Below the pieces are notes generated by a model. That model did not search any database. It worked only from the letters and a program-made list of their open reading frames with translations, and had not been told where the DNA came from. DNA of 64,000 nt from Arhodomonas sp052060015. Lineage in GTDB: Bacteria; Pseudomonadota; Gammaproteobacteria; Nitrococcales; Nitrococcaceae. The first letter of the stretch is position 1, and the number at the start of each line of letters is the position of its first letter. A program made the translations under genes and the position numbers. The stretch is taken from assembly GCF_052060015.1 (NCBI RefSeq), contig NZ_JBPODZ010000008.1, positions 62,001-126,000 of the forward strand, given 5' to 3'. Below are positions 36,403 through 44,464 of this stretch, piece after piece.

Positions 36403-37476
36403 CTACCCTCCCGAGCGGCCGAACAGGCCCTGGGGCCGGACCAGCAAGACGATCACCATAAGCACGAAGGCCACGGCGGGACCGTAGGTCGGATCGAGGA
36501 ATGCCGAGGAAACCTGGTGGGTCACACCGATAATCAGCGCCCCCACCAACGCACCGTAGGGATTGCCGATACCCCCCATGATGGTGGCGGCAAACATCGG
36601 TAGCAGCAGCCAGAAGCCCATCTCCGGGCGCAGTTGCGAGGACAGCCCGTACATGGTCCCCGCCGCCGCAGCCAGGGCGCCACCGATCATCCAAGTCCAG
36701 GCGATCACCCGCTCGGTATTGATCCCGCGGACCTGGGCCAGCTCCGGGTTGTCCGCCGTGGCCCGCATGGCCTTGCCGATGCGGGTGCGCTCGAGGAGCA
36801 GATACACCGCCGCCATGAGCACCAGGGCCAGCACCAGGATGAAGAGCTGGTCGGCGCGTATGCGGATCCCCAGGGGCAGGTCCAGGGCGGGGTTGGCACG
36901 GCCGGGGTAGTAGAAGTGGAAATCCGGTCCCCAGAGGATGTAGATGATGCTGCGCAGGAAGAACGCCATCGCCAGCGAGGCCATGGCGAAGAGCACCAGG
37001 TGCGCATTTTGATTGCGCAGGCGGCGGTAGACCACCCGATCCACCGCCAGGCCCACCAGGCCCACCAGGGGCATGGCGAGGACCAGCGCCACGAGGAATT
37101 CCCAGCCGAAGGACAGCGGCCGCAGCGTCTGCCCCTGGGGTAGCAAGGCCACCAGGGCGAAGGTGAAGTAGGCGCCGAAGGTCACCAAGGCACCGTGGGA
37201 GAAGTTCGGGAATTTGAGCACGCCGTAGACCAGCGTCAGCCCAATGCTCCCGAGTCCGATGATGCCCCCAAGCATCAGCCCCCAGGCCACCAGGGACAGC
37301 AGCCGCTCGCCGCCCACGCCCTGGGCCCAGGCAAGGGCCACCAGCGCCACAAAGACTGCGGCCACCGCCACCAGCAGGAAGGCGCGGGTCTGGACCACCT
37401 CGCGCAGGCGCTCGCCGGGCCGTTTCTCGCGCAGGACCATGCCGCCGGCGGTGTTGGCCGGATCGCCCCCATTCAT
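36403..37476 (-). CDS. Branched-chain amino-acid-type ABC transporter permease (LivH-like)
   Basis: 357 aa. The membrane core begins at LLVAVAAVFVALVALAWAQ; family signatures are GLGSIGLTLVYGVLKFPNFSHGALVTFGAYFTF and TRIGKAMRATADNPELAQVRGINTERVIAWTW, the cytoplasmic loop that contacts the ATPase, and MGGIGNPYGALVGALIIGV. The N-terminal about 28 residues are hydrophilic and longer than in E. coli LivH, and the true start could be the internal Met13. It lies 3 nt after the livF-like gene. Confidence 0.88.
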   Translation of the reverse strand: MNGGDPANTAGGMVLREKRPGERLREVVQTRAFLLVAVAAVFVALVALAWAQGVGGERLLSLVAWGLMLGGIIGLGSIGLTLVYGVLKFPNFSHGALVTFGAYFTFALVALLPQGQTLRPLSFGWEFLVALVLAMPLVGLVGLAVDRVVYRRLRNQNAHLVLFAMASLAMAFFLRSIIYILWGPDFHFYYPGRANPALDLPLGIRIRADQLFILVLALVLMAAVYLLLERTRIGKAMRATADNPELAQVRGINTERVIAWTWMIGGALAAAAGTMYGLSSQLRPEMGFWLLLPMFAATIMGGIGNPYGALVGALIIGVTHQVSSAFLDPTYGPAVAFVLMVIVLLVRPQGLFGRSGG

Positions 37477-37479
37477 CGA

Positions 37480-38187
37480 TTAACCCCCCAGATACAGACG
37501 ACCCACGTCGGGGTCGTTGAGCAGCTCATGGCCGGCGCCCTCGACGCGGTTCTGGCCACTGGCCAGGACATAGCCACGGTCGGCCATTTCCAGGGACTTG
37601 CGGGCATTCTGCTCGACCATGAGCACCGCCAGCCCCGTCGCGTTGATGCGCCGGATATTCTCGAACATCTCGTCCACCAGCTTCGGTGACAGCCCGGCGG
37701 AGGGCTCGTCGAGGAGCAGCAACCCCGGGTCCAGCATCAGCGCGCTACCGATGGCCACCATCTGCCGCTCGCCGCCGGACATCTTGCCCGCGCGCTGGCG
37801 GCGGCGCTCCTCGAGCTTCGGGAAGAGCTCGTAGATCCGCGCCTTGCGCTCGGGGAGCTGGCGCTCCTCGAGCAGGTACCCCCCCATCTCCAGGTTCTCC
37901 TCCACCGTGAGCTGAACGAAGACATTCGCCACTTGGGGCACATAGCACATCCCCCGCTTGACCACCTCGTAGGGGGTCAGCCCGGCGATCTCCTGGTCGC
38001 GGAACTGGATGGATCCCTGCTTGGGATGGACCAGCCCGAAGATGGTCTTCATCACTGTGGACTTGCCGGCACCATTGGGCCCGATCAGCGAGACGATCTC
38101 GCCGTCGTGCACCTCCAGATGCACGTCGTGGAGGATCTCGGTGTCCCCGTAGCCCGCGGTAATCCCGTCAGCCTTCAGCAACGGCAT
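37480..38187 (-). CDS. Branched-chain amino-acid-type ABC transporter ATPase (LivF-like)
   Basis: 235 aa. Walker A GPNGAGKST at 36-44, signature KMSGGERQMVAIG, Walker B LLLLDEPSAGLSPKLVDEM and H-loop MVEQNA. The LivF-type ending ASGQNRVEGAGHELLNDPDVGRLYLGG is present. Its start overlaps the end of the livG-like gene by 20 nt, which implies coupled translation of the two ATPases. Confidence 0.9.
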   Translation of the reverse strand: MPLLKADGITAGYGDTEILHDVHLEVHDGEIVSLIGPNGAGKSTVMKTIFGLVHPKQGSIQFRDQEIAGLTPYEVVKRGMCYVPQVANVFVQLTVEENLEMGGYLLEERQLPERKARIYELFPKLEERRRQRAGKMSGGERQMVAIGSALMLDPGLLLLDEPSAGLSPKLVDEMFENIRRINATGLAVLMVEQNARKSLEMADRGYVLASGQNRVEGAGHELLNDPDVGRLYLGG

Positions 38188-39007
38188 ACTGCCCTCCCAG
38201 GTAGGCCTCGAGCACCCGCGGGTCGTTGCGCACCTCCTCTGGGGAACCGGTCATCAGCTGCCGGCCCTCGCTCATGACGATCACCGGATCACACAACGAC
38301 ATGATCATGTCCATGTCGTGTTCGATGACCAGGAAGGTGATGCCACGCTCGCGATTCAAGGTGCGGATATTCTCGGTGAGCCGGCGCATCAGCGTCGGAT
38401 TGACCCCCGCGCCGGGCTCGTCGAGCAGCACCAGCCGCGGATCGGTCATCAGTGTGCGCGCCAGCTCCAGGAGTTTCTTCTGTCCGCCGGAGAGGTTGCG
38501 GGCGTACTCGTCACGCACATGGCCGAGCTCGACGAACTCCAGCACCTCCAGCGCCTTCTCCCGGATCTCACGCTCCTGGCGACGCACGGCACCCGGCCGC
38601 AGCCAGGCGCTGATCAGCTGCTCGCCCACCTGATCCGTTGGCACCAGCATCAGGTTCTCGAGCACCGAGAGGCTTTCGTGCTCCCGAGGGATCTGGAAGG
38701 TCCGGCACAGGCCGTGGCGGAAGATCCGGTGCGGCGGCAGATTGGTGATATCGTGCCCGTCGAGGATCACCCGCCCGCCCTGCGCGGCATGAAAGCCGGT
38801 GACCACGTTGAACAGGGTGGTCTTGCCGGCACCGTTGGGCCCGATCAAGCCGGTGATGGTCCCTTCATGGACCTCTAGGTCCGCACCGTCCAGCGCCCGC
38901 AGACCGCCGAAATCGCGCAGCAGGCCGGTGACTTCCAGCAGGGGTTTGGCGGATGGGGACGAGCGCGTCGTGGAGGTTTCTTCTGTGGTTGCGGTCTCGT
39001 CGCTCAC
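38168..39007 (-). CDS. Branched-chain amino-acid-type ABC transporter ATPase (LivG-like)
   Basis: 279 aa. A 20-residue Ser/Thr/Glu-rich N-terminal extension precedes the ATPase. Walker A GPNGAGKTT at 56-64, signature LSGGQKKLLELARTL, Walker B LVLLDEPGAGVNPTLMRRL, H-loop VIEHDMDMIMSLCD. The LivG-type ending RNDPRVLEAYLGGQYA is intact. It is separated from the binding-protein gene by a hairpin that should lower its expression relative to that gene. Confidence 0.9.
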   Translation of the reverse strand: MSDETATTEETSTTRSSPSAKPLLEVTGLLRDFGGLRALDGADLEVHEGTITGLIGPNGAGKTTLFNVVTGFHAAQGGRVILDGHDITNLPPHRIFRHGLCRTFQIPREHESLSVLENLMLVPTDQVGEQLISAWLRPGAVRRQEREIREKALEVLEFVELGHVRDEYARNLSGGQKKLLELARTLMTDPRLVLLDEPGAGVNPTLMRRLTENIRTLNRERGITFLVIEHDMDMIMSLCDPVIVMSEGRQLMTGSPEEVRNDPRVLEAYLGGQYAVAEG

Positions 39008-39045
39008 CTTGTCCTCACTCGTTGTCTGGTCCTCCGGGTGTACCG

Positions 39046-39077
39046 GAAAACGGCCCGCCGCCGGGCGCGGCGGGCCG
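39046..39077 (-). terminator. Intrinsic terminator/attenuator after the binding-protein gene
   Basis: Perfect 11-bp stem on the minus strand (CGGCCCGCCGC, loop of 5, GCGGCGGGCCG) followed by TTTTCC. It lies 15 nt after the binding-protein stop and 39 nt before livG. Partial read-through would give more binding protein than membrane components, as is common for such operons. Confidence 0.7.
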
Positions 39078-39091
39078 ACTCGGTCCCCGGA

Positions 39092-40426
39092 TCACTCGGC
39101 GGGGATATCCTCCGGGGACTGGATCTGCAGAGTCTCGATATCACCGCCCGCGTACTTCCAGATGGCGATGGGCGTGATCACGTCGCCGTTGTCGTCGAAG
39201 TCCGCCGGCCCGGCGGCCCCGGAGTAGGCGACATCCTCACCGTCCAGGATCGCCTGGATGCCGGCGGCGATGCTCTCCGCGTCACCGGCCACGATGTCCT
39301 GTCCCGGCGGGTTGGCCACCTCGCGGAGGCGATCCCGGAGCACGGTGCCGGTGATGTCATCGGCGTTATCGTAGCCGTCGGCAATGGCCTTGACCACCGC
39401 CAGGCCCACCAGCATGGAGGCATCGTAGGCGGACTCAGTGAACGGCGGGATGCGGTCGTGGCCGTAGGCATCCTCGAACGCCGAAGCGAAGTTCTGGAAG
39501 CCGGGGATGCTCTCGTCCTGGCCGGGCGCCGTGCCGATCAGGCCCTCCAGGTCGTCCGCCCCCACGGCATTGATCACCTCCGAGGAACGATTGCCGTCCA
39601 CGAACTGCCAGGTGGTGTGGTCAAAGATATCCCGGGCCTCCTGCAGGAAGGTCGAGCTGTGGCCCGGATAGCTCGCCGCGAACAGCAGGTCCGGATCGCC
39701 CTGGTAGGCCTGGGCCAGCTGGGACGTATAGGTCGGTTGCGGCTCCTCGGGATGAGGCACCTGGGCGTTGACCGTTCCACCCCGTGCCTGGAAGGCGCGG
39801 GCGAAGGCGTTGGACAGGCCCTGGCCGTAGGGGTTGTTGATGAAGATGGTCGACGCTGTATCCACCTGGTAGTCGTCGAAGATCTCGCCACGGGCGAGCT
39901 GCGCGGCGACGATGCCCTGCAGGGCGTCGGAGGCGGTGGTGCGGAACAGCATGTCCGCGTCCTTGTCCTCCGGCAGGATCGAGATCAGCGGCGAGGTGGA
40001 GCCGTTGGAGATCTGCAGCACCTCGGAGGGGATGGTCACCGACGTGGCCACTGCCACGGTGACGCCGCTGGACCAACCGCCGACGATGGCGGGCACGCCC
40101 TCAACCTCGACGAGCTGCCGGGCCGCCTCAATGGCCGGCGTGGGCAGCGTGTTGGTGTCCTCGGCGAGGTGCTCGGAGATTACCGGGCCGCCGAGCACCT
40201 CCTCGGCAGCGGCGTTGATATGGTCCACGCCCAGTGCGGCACCGTCCCGGTAGAACTCGCCAAATTCCGCCCCCGCACCGGTGAACGGGGCGATCTGGCC
40301 GAGCTTGATCGCCGGCGGCGCGTCCTGGGCACCGACGCTGGTGGTCACCAGCGCCGCACCGAGTGCGAGGGCACTGAGGATTCCGCGGGCACTGCCGCCC
40401 GTCACGCTTGCCGTGTCTTCATGCAT
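39092..40426 (-). CDS. Periplasmic amino-acid-type substrate-binding protein (LivJ/K-like)
   Basis: 444 aa. The signal peptide includes GILSALALGAALVTTSVGA with cleavage before QDAPP. The mature protein has the Peripla_BP_6 start IKLGQIAPFTGAGAEFGEFYRDGAALGVDHIN, the VPAIVGGWSSGVTVAVA ligand-loop region and TESAYDASMLVGLAVVKAI. It is very acidic, as expected for a periplasm exposed to salt. It is the first gene of the liv-type operon, preceded by a reasonable promoter. The ligand is uncertain: branched-chain amino acids are the default guess. Confidence 0.88.
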   Translation of the reverse strand: MHEDTASVTGGSARGILSALALGAALVTTSVGAQDAPPAIKLGQIAPFTGAGAEFGEFYRDGAALGVDHINAAAEEVLGGPVISEHLAEDTNTLPTPAIEAARQLVEVEGVPAIVGGWSSGVTVAVATSVTIPSEVLQISNGSTSPLISILPEDKDADMLFRTTASDALQGIVAAQLARGEIFDDYQVDTASTIFINNPYGQGLSNAFARAFQARGGTVNAQVPHPEEPQPTYTSQLAQAYQGDPDLLFAASYPGHSSTFLQEARDIFDHTTWQFVDGNRSSEVINAVGADDLEGLIGTAPGQDESIPGFQNFASAFEDAYGHDRIPPFTESAYDASMLVGLAVVKAIADGYDNADDITGTVLRDRLREVANPPGQDIVAGDAESIAAGIQAILDGEDVAYSGAAGPADFDDNGDVITPIAIWKYAGGDIETLQIQSPEDIPAE

Positions 40427-40538
40427 GGCTGCTCTCCTGATATGGGCCTTTACGGGACACCGATGGCCTCACGCCACCGCGCCCACTTCTTCTTGCTCTG
40501 GTCCGGTGCGACGGACTCGCCGCGCACCTCACGGTAGG

Positions 40539-40566
40539 AGTGTAGACGCTGTTCGCCGAAGGGCAA
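40539..40566 (-). promoter_or_regulatory. Sigma-70-type promoter for the liv-type operon
   Basis: On the minus strand TTGCCC (40566-40561), 16 nt, TACACT (40544-40539). It implies a leader of about 105 nt before the binding-protein start. Confidence 0.5.
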
Positions 40567-40667
40567 TCGCCTCGCGCGAAACCGTCGGCAGGGCGTTTGA
40601 CAGCCCCGCCACGGGAGGGTAGTCTTTGCGCCGCTTGTCGCCGACGCCCGGCGTCGACGACGGGAAA

Positions 40668-40754
40668 GCCGAGGTGGCGGAATTGGTAGACGCGCTAGCT
40701 TCAGGTGCTAGTGGGGGTAACCCCGTGGAGGTTCAAGTCCTCTCCTCGGCACCA
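40668..40754 (+). tRNA. tRNA-Leu (anticodon CAG)
   Basis: 87-nt class II tRNA with encoded CCA. The acceptor GCCGAGG pairs with CCTCGGC; the anticodon loop TTCAGGT reads CAG; a long variable arm is present. It stands alone between the liv-type operon and purA and is followed by a terminator. Confidence 0.96.
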
Positions 40755-40763
40755 AACTCCCGG

Positions 40764-40795
40764 AAGGGGCGGGCCCGATGGTCCGCCCTTTTTCG
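40764..40795 (+). terminator. Intrinsic terminator after tRNA-Leu
   Basis: GGGCGGGCC, loop, GGTCCGCCC then TTTTT, 10 nt beyond the tRNA 3' end. Confidence 0.8.
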
Positions 40796-40821
40796 TGGGC
40801 ATTCCCCGGCGCCGGAGCGTC

Positions 40822-42114
40822 CTACTGATAGGGATTTCGCAGGACGATGGTATCGTGCCGATCGGCCCCGGTGGAGATCATGTCCACCGACACACCCACC
40901 AGCTCCTCGATGCGCTTGAGATAGGTCCGCGCGGCCTCCGGCAAATCCTCATAGCGACGGATCCCCACCGTCGAGCACTGCCAGCCCGGCAGCTCCACGT
41001 ACTCCGGCTCGCATTCGGCCACGGCCTCCGCCCCCGCCGGCAGCACCGCGCTGCTGCGGTCGGCGCTGCGGTAGCCGACGCAGATGCGCAGGGTCTCGAG
41101 CTCGTCGAGTACGTCGAGCTTGGTCACGCACAGCCCGGAGAAGCTGTTGATCTGCGCCGAGCGCCGCATGGCCACCGCATCGAACCAGCCGCAGCGCCGC
41201 GGCCGGCCGGTGGTGGCGCCGAACTCGTGACCCCGCCGGGCGATGTGCTCGCCGAGCTCGTCGAAGAGCTCCGTGGGGAAGGGTCCCGCGCCGACCCGCG
41301 TGGTATACGCCTTGGTGATGCCGAGGACGTAGTCGATGTCCCGCGGCCCCACGCCGGTGCCCGTGGCCGCTGCCCCGGCGGTAGTGTTCGAGGAGGTCAC
41401 ATAGGGATAGGTACCGTGATCGATATCCAGCAACGTCCCCTGCGCGCCCTCGAAGAGCAGGTCCTCCCCCGCCTCCCGCCGGTCATGAAGCAGCGCCGCC
41501 ACATCGGCGGTAATCGGACGCAGGAACTCGGCATGCGCCAGGCACTCGTCCTGGATGCGCTGAAAGTCCAGGGTTGCCTCCCCGAAATAGCGCTGGAGCA
41601 CGAAATTGTGGAAATCGAGCAGCTCACCAAGCTTGGAGGCGAGCCGCTCGCGGTGGAACAGGTCGCCGATGCGCAGCCCCCGACGCGCCACCTTGTCCTC
41701 GTAGGCGGGACCGATGCCGCGCCCGGTGGTGCCGATGGCGGCGTGGCCACGGGCACGCTCGCGGGCCTGGTCCAGGGCTTGATGCGAGGGCAGTATCACC
41801 GGGCAGGCGGGGCTGACCCGCAGCCGCTCGCGGGCGGGCACGCCTCGGCCCTCGAGGGCCTCCACCTCCTCGCGCAAGGCCGCCGGGGAGACCACCACAC
41901 CATTACCGATGGCGCAGAGCACACCCTCGCGCAGGATGCCGGAGGGGATGAGGTGCAGCACCGTCTTCTCCCCGTCGATGACCAGGGTATGGCCAGCGTT
42001 GTGCCCGCCCTGGAAGCGGGCCACCGCCGATACCCCTTCGGTGAGGAGGTCGACCACCTTGCCCTTGCCTTCGTCGCCCCACTGGGAGCCGACGACCACT
42101 ACGCTGTTGCCCAT
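40822..42114 (-). CDS. purA: Adenylosuccinate synthetase
   Basis: 430 aa. First committed step from IMP to AMP. GTP-binding start GSQWGDEGKGKVVD with catalytic Asp14 and the glycine loop at 13-19; NAGHT, TTGRGIGPAYEDK and the C-terminal GxK-type loop region are conserved. It lies 14 nt downstream of hisZ, as in many gammaproteobacteria. Confidence 0.98.
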   Translation of the reverse strand: MGNSVVVVGSQWGDEGKGKVVDLLTEGVSAVARFQGGHNAGHTLVIDGEKTVLHLIPSGILREGVLCAIGNGVVVSPAALREEVEALEGRGVPARERLRVSPACPVILPSHQALDQARERARGHAAIGTTGRGIGPAYEDKVARRGLRIGDLFHRERLASKLGELLDFHNFVLQRYFGEATLDFQRIQDECLAHAEFLRPITADVAALLHDRREAGEDLLFEGAQGTLLDIDHGTYPYVTSSNTTAGAAATGTGVGPRDIDYVLGITKAYTTRVGAGPFPTELFDELGEHIARRGHEFGATTGRPRRCGWFDAVAMRRSAQINSFSGLCVTKLDVLDELETLRICVGYRSADRSSAVLPAGAEAVAECEPEYVELPGWQCSTVGIRRYEDLPEAARTYLKRIEELVGVSVDMISTGADRHDTIVLRNPYQ

Positions 42115-42128
42115 GAATCCCCTTCCGT

Positions 42129-43337
42129 TCAGTCCAGCGGTTGCACCACCCAGTCTTCACCGTGGCGGGCCAGTACCCGGTCGCAGCCCATGGCCGTCGC
42201 CTCATCCTCGTGGCCCGGCAGCAGCCACAGCACGCGCTCGCCGCGCCCGCGGAGCTCCGCGATACGCCGGAACAGCGCGGCGGAATCCACCCATGGGGCG
42301 CCGACCGCCGGGGCGGTCATTCCGGTGCTGCCGGTATCGTCGGCGAGCGCCAGCACCGCCTTGAGGTCGGCGCTGAAGCCCGTTGCCGGCCGCGGGCGTC
42401 CAAAGACGGCCCCGATCTCGTCATAGCGCCCGCCGCGGGCGATCTCCTGGCTCCAGCCGGGGACGAAGGCAGCGAACACCACCCCCGTGTGATAGCGATA
42501 GCCGCGGAGCTCGCCGAGATCGAAGTGCAGGGCAACGTCGGGCAACCAACGCTCAAGGGCACCGGCGATGGACCAAAGCCGCCGCAGGGCCTCGTGGACC
42601 TCCTCGTCGCCGGCGGCCAACCGCTCATTGGCGTGGTCCAGCACTTCCACACCACCGGTGAGTTCCGGCAGGGCGGAGAGCATGCCCGCCACCGGCTCGC
42701 TGACCCCGTGCTCGCGGATCAGCGCCGCGATGTCGGCGGCGGCCTTGCGCTGCAGCGCGTCCCAGAGCTCCGTCTCGGCGTCTACGCCCAGGCCGGCCTG
42801 CCGAGCGAGACCGCGGAAGATCCCCACGTGGCCGAGATCGACGTGAATGGTCCCGACTCCTGCGCTACGCAGGGTCTCCGCCATCAGCGCGATCACCTCA
42901 ATATCGCTCTCCACCCCGGCGTGGCCGTACAGCTCGGCACCCACCTGCAACGGGTTGCGGGAACCGGTCAGCCCCTCCGGCCGGGTCCGAAGGACCGTGC
43001 CCGTGTAACACAACCGCACCGGCGCGTCGCGCCGGAGCTGATGGGCATCGATCCGCGCCGCCTGGGGCGTGATATCGGCGCGCACCCCCATCATGCGCCC
43101 GGAGAGCTGATCGGTGATCTTGAAGGTCTGGAGATCGAGGTCGTGGGCGGCACCGGTGAGCAACGAGTCCAGGTACTCGATGGTCGGTGGCATGACCAAC
43201 TCATAGCCCCAGACCGTGCAGGTTTCCAGCACCCGCTGGCGCAGCCGCTCCAGGGCCATGGCCCGCGGCGGCAACAGCTCCTCCACCGCGTCGGGTAGCA
43301 GCCAGCGATCACCGCGCGCGTAGCTCGAATCGCTCAT
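42129..43337 (-). CDS. hisZ: ATP phosphoribosyltransferase regulatory subunit HisZ
   Basis: 402 aa. Class II aminoacyl-tRNA-synthetase paralogue that partners a short HisG in histidine synthesis. Motifs: RWLLPDAVEELLPPRA start, GYELVMPPTIEYLDSL, MGVRADITPQAARIDAH (motif 2 region), and GGRYDEIGAVFGRPRPATGFSADL. The start at 43337 was preferred to a codon 48 nt upstream because of a GGGAGA site and the standard N-terminus. It lies in the hflC-DUF2065-hisZ-purA order. Presence of HisZ predicts a short-form HisG elsewhere. Confidence 0.95.
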   Translation of the reverse strand: MSDSSYARGDRWLLPDAVEELLPPRAMALERLRQRVLETCTVWGYELVMPPTIEYLDSLLTGAAHDLDLQTFKITDQLSGRMMGVRADITPQAARIDAHQLRRDAPVRLCYTGTVLRTRPEGLTGSRNPLQVGAELYGHAGVESDIEVIALMAETLRSAGVGTIHVDLGHVGIFRGLARQAGLGVDAETELWDALQRKAAADIAALIREHGVSEPVAGMLSALPELTGGVEVLDHANERLAAGDEEVHEALRRLWSIAGALERWLPDVALHFDLGELRGYRYHTGVVFAAFVPGWSQEIARGGRYDEIGAVFGRPRPATGFSADLKAVLALADDTGSTGMTAPAVGAPWVDSAALFRRIAELRGRGERVLWLLPGHEDEATAMGCDRVLARHGEDWVVQPLD

Positions 43338-43353
43338 TTCCGTCTCCCGGGGT

Positions 43354-43542
43354 TCACTGGCGCACCAGGTAGAGCAGCGCGACACCGGCGGCCATCGTGA
43401 CGAGCCCCGTCCACCGCAGGGTGCGATCGTTTTGCTGGACGATCTGGAACAGCGCCCGGCGCAGCGAGCGCGGGCTCAGAAAGGGCATGATGCCCTCGAT
43501 CACCAGCAACAGCGCCAGCGCCGTCAACAGGTCGTTGAACAT
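43354..43542 (-). CDS. yjeT: DUF2065 small membrane protein (YjeT)
   Basis: 62 aa with two membrane helices (LLTALALLLVIEGIMPFLSP and LRWTGLVTMAAGVALLYLV). The PFLSP-R segment is the DUF2065 hallmark. It always sits between hflC and purA/hisZ in gammaproteobacteria; its function is unknown. Translation probably continues from hflC to hisZ. Confidence 0.92.
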   Translation of the reverse strand: MFNDLLTALALLLVIEGIMPFLSPRSLRRALFQIVQQNDRTLRWTGLVTMAAGVALLYLVRQ

Positions 43543-43585
43543 GATAACCGCTCAGCGGCGGGGGCGCCCGCCCCCGCCGTCGCGC

Positions 43586-44464
43586 TCACGGCGACTGCAG
43601 CTCGTTGAAGTACCGGAAGAACTCGTTATCCGGCGAGAGCACCAGCATGTCGTCCTTGTTGCGGAAGGAGGTGGTATAGGCCTCCAGGCTGCGGTAGAAG
43701 GAGTAGAAGTCCGGCTCCTGGTCGTAGGCGGCGGCGTAGGTCGCGGTGGCCTGCGCGTCGCCCTCACCGCGCATGCGCTCGGCATCGCGATACGCCTCCG
43801 CAAGGATCACCGTCCGCCGGCGATCCGCCTCGGCGCGGATGCGCTCACCGGCCTCCTCGCCGAGGGCCCGCAACTCCCGGGCGACCCGCTCACGGGCCGC
43901 GGCCATCCGCTCGAAGATGGACTCGTTGACATCCTCGGGGAGGTCGACGCGCTTGATCCGCACATCCAGGACCTCAATGCCCACTTCGTTAGTGGCCGCC
44001 TCCGCACTCTCGCGCAGGATCCGCATCACTTCGGCACGCTCACCGGAGATCACCTCATTGACCGTACGCTGGCCGAACTCGTCACGCAGCCCCTGTTGGA
44101 CGATCTCCCGCAGCCGCGAGTTGGCCATCTGGAAGTTGCCACCGCCGAAGGAAACGTAGAACTCCGTGGGATCGGTAATGCGCCACTTCACGAAGGAGTC
44201 GACGATGAGGTTCTTGTTCTCCGCGGTAAGGAAGCGCTGGGGGTCCGCATCCAGGGTCTGCACGCGCCGATCGAGCTTGCGCACGTTGTTGATGAACGGC
44301 GTCTTGAAGTGCAGCCCCGGCCCGATGTCGTCGGTCAGGACCTCACCGAGGCGGAACTTGATGGCGTACTCGCGCTCGTCGACCGTATAGACCGAGAAAT
44401 ACACCAGCACCAGCAGCACCGCCACGGCGGGAATGAGCACCGTCTTAATCATGCGATCCATCAC
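43586..44464 (-). CDS. hflC: FtsH protease modulator HflC
   Basis: 292 aa SPFH/band-7 protein. One N-terminal membrane helix (TVLIPAVAVLLVLVYFSVY), then the band-7 domain starting VDEREYAIKFRLGEVL, with EVISGERAEVMRILRESAEAA and a helical C-terminus. With HflK it forms a large periplasmic cage around FtsH and regulates its proteolysis. The start overlaps the hflK stop by 4 nt. Confidence 0.96.
   Translation of the reverse strand: MMDRMIKTVLIPAVAVLLVLVYFSVYTVDEREYAIKFRLGEVLTDDIGPGLHFKTPFINNVRKLDRRVQTLDADPQRFLTAENKNLIVDSFVKWRITDPTEFYVSFGGGNFQMANSRLREIVQQGLRDEFGQRTVNEVISGERAEVMRILRESAEAATNEVGIEVLDVRIKRVDLPEDVNESIFERMAAARERVARELRALGEEAGERIRAEADRRRTVILAEAYRDAERMRGEGDAQATATYAAAYDQEPDFYSFYRSLEAYTTSFRNKDDMLVLSPDNEFFRYFNELQSP

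Noticed and set aside
40705..42426. 573-codon open frame on the plus strand
   Set aside because: Antisense to purA/hisZ and begins inside tRNA-Leu.
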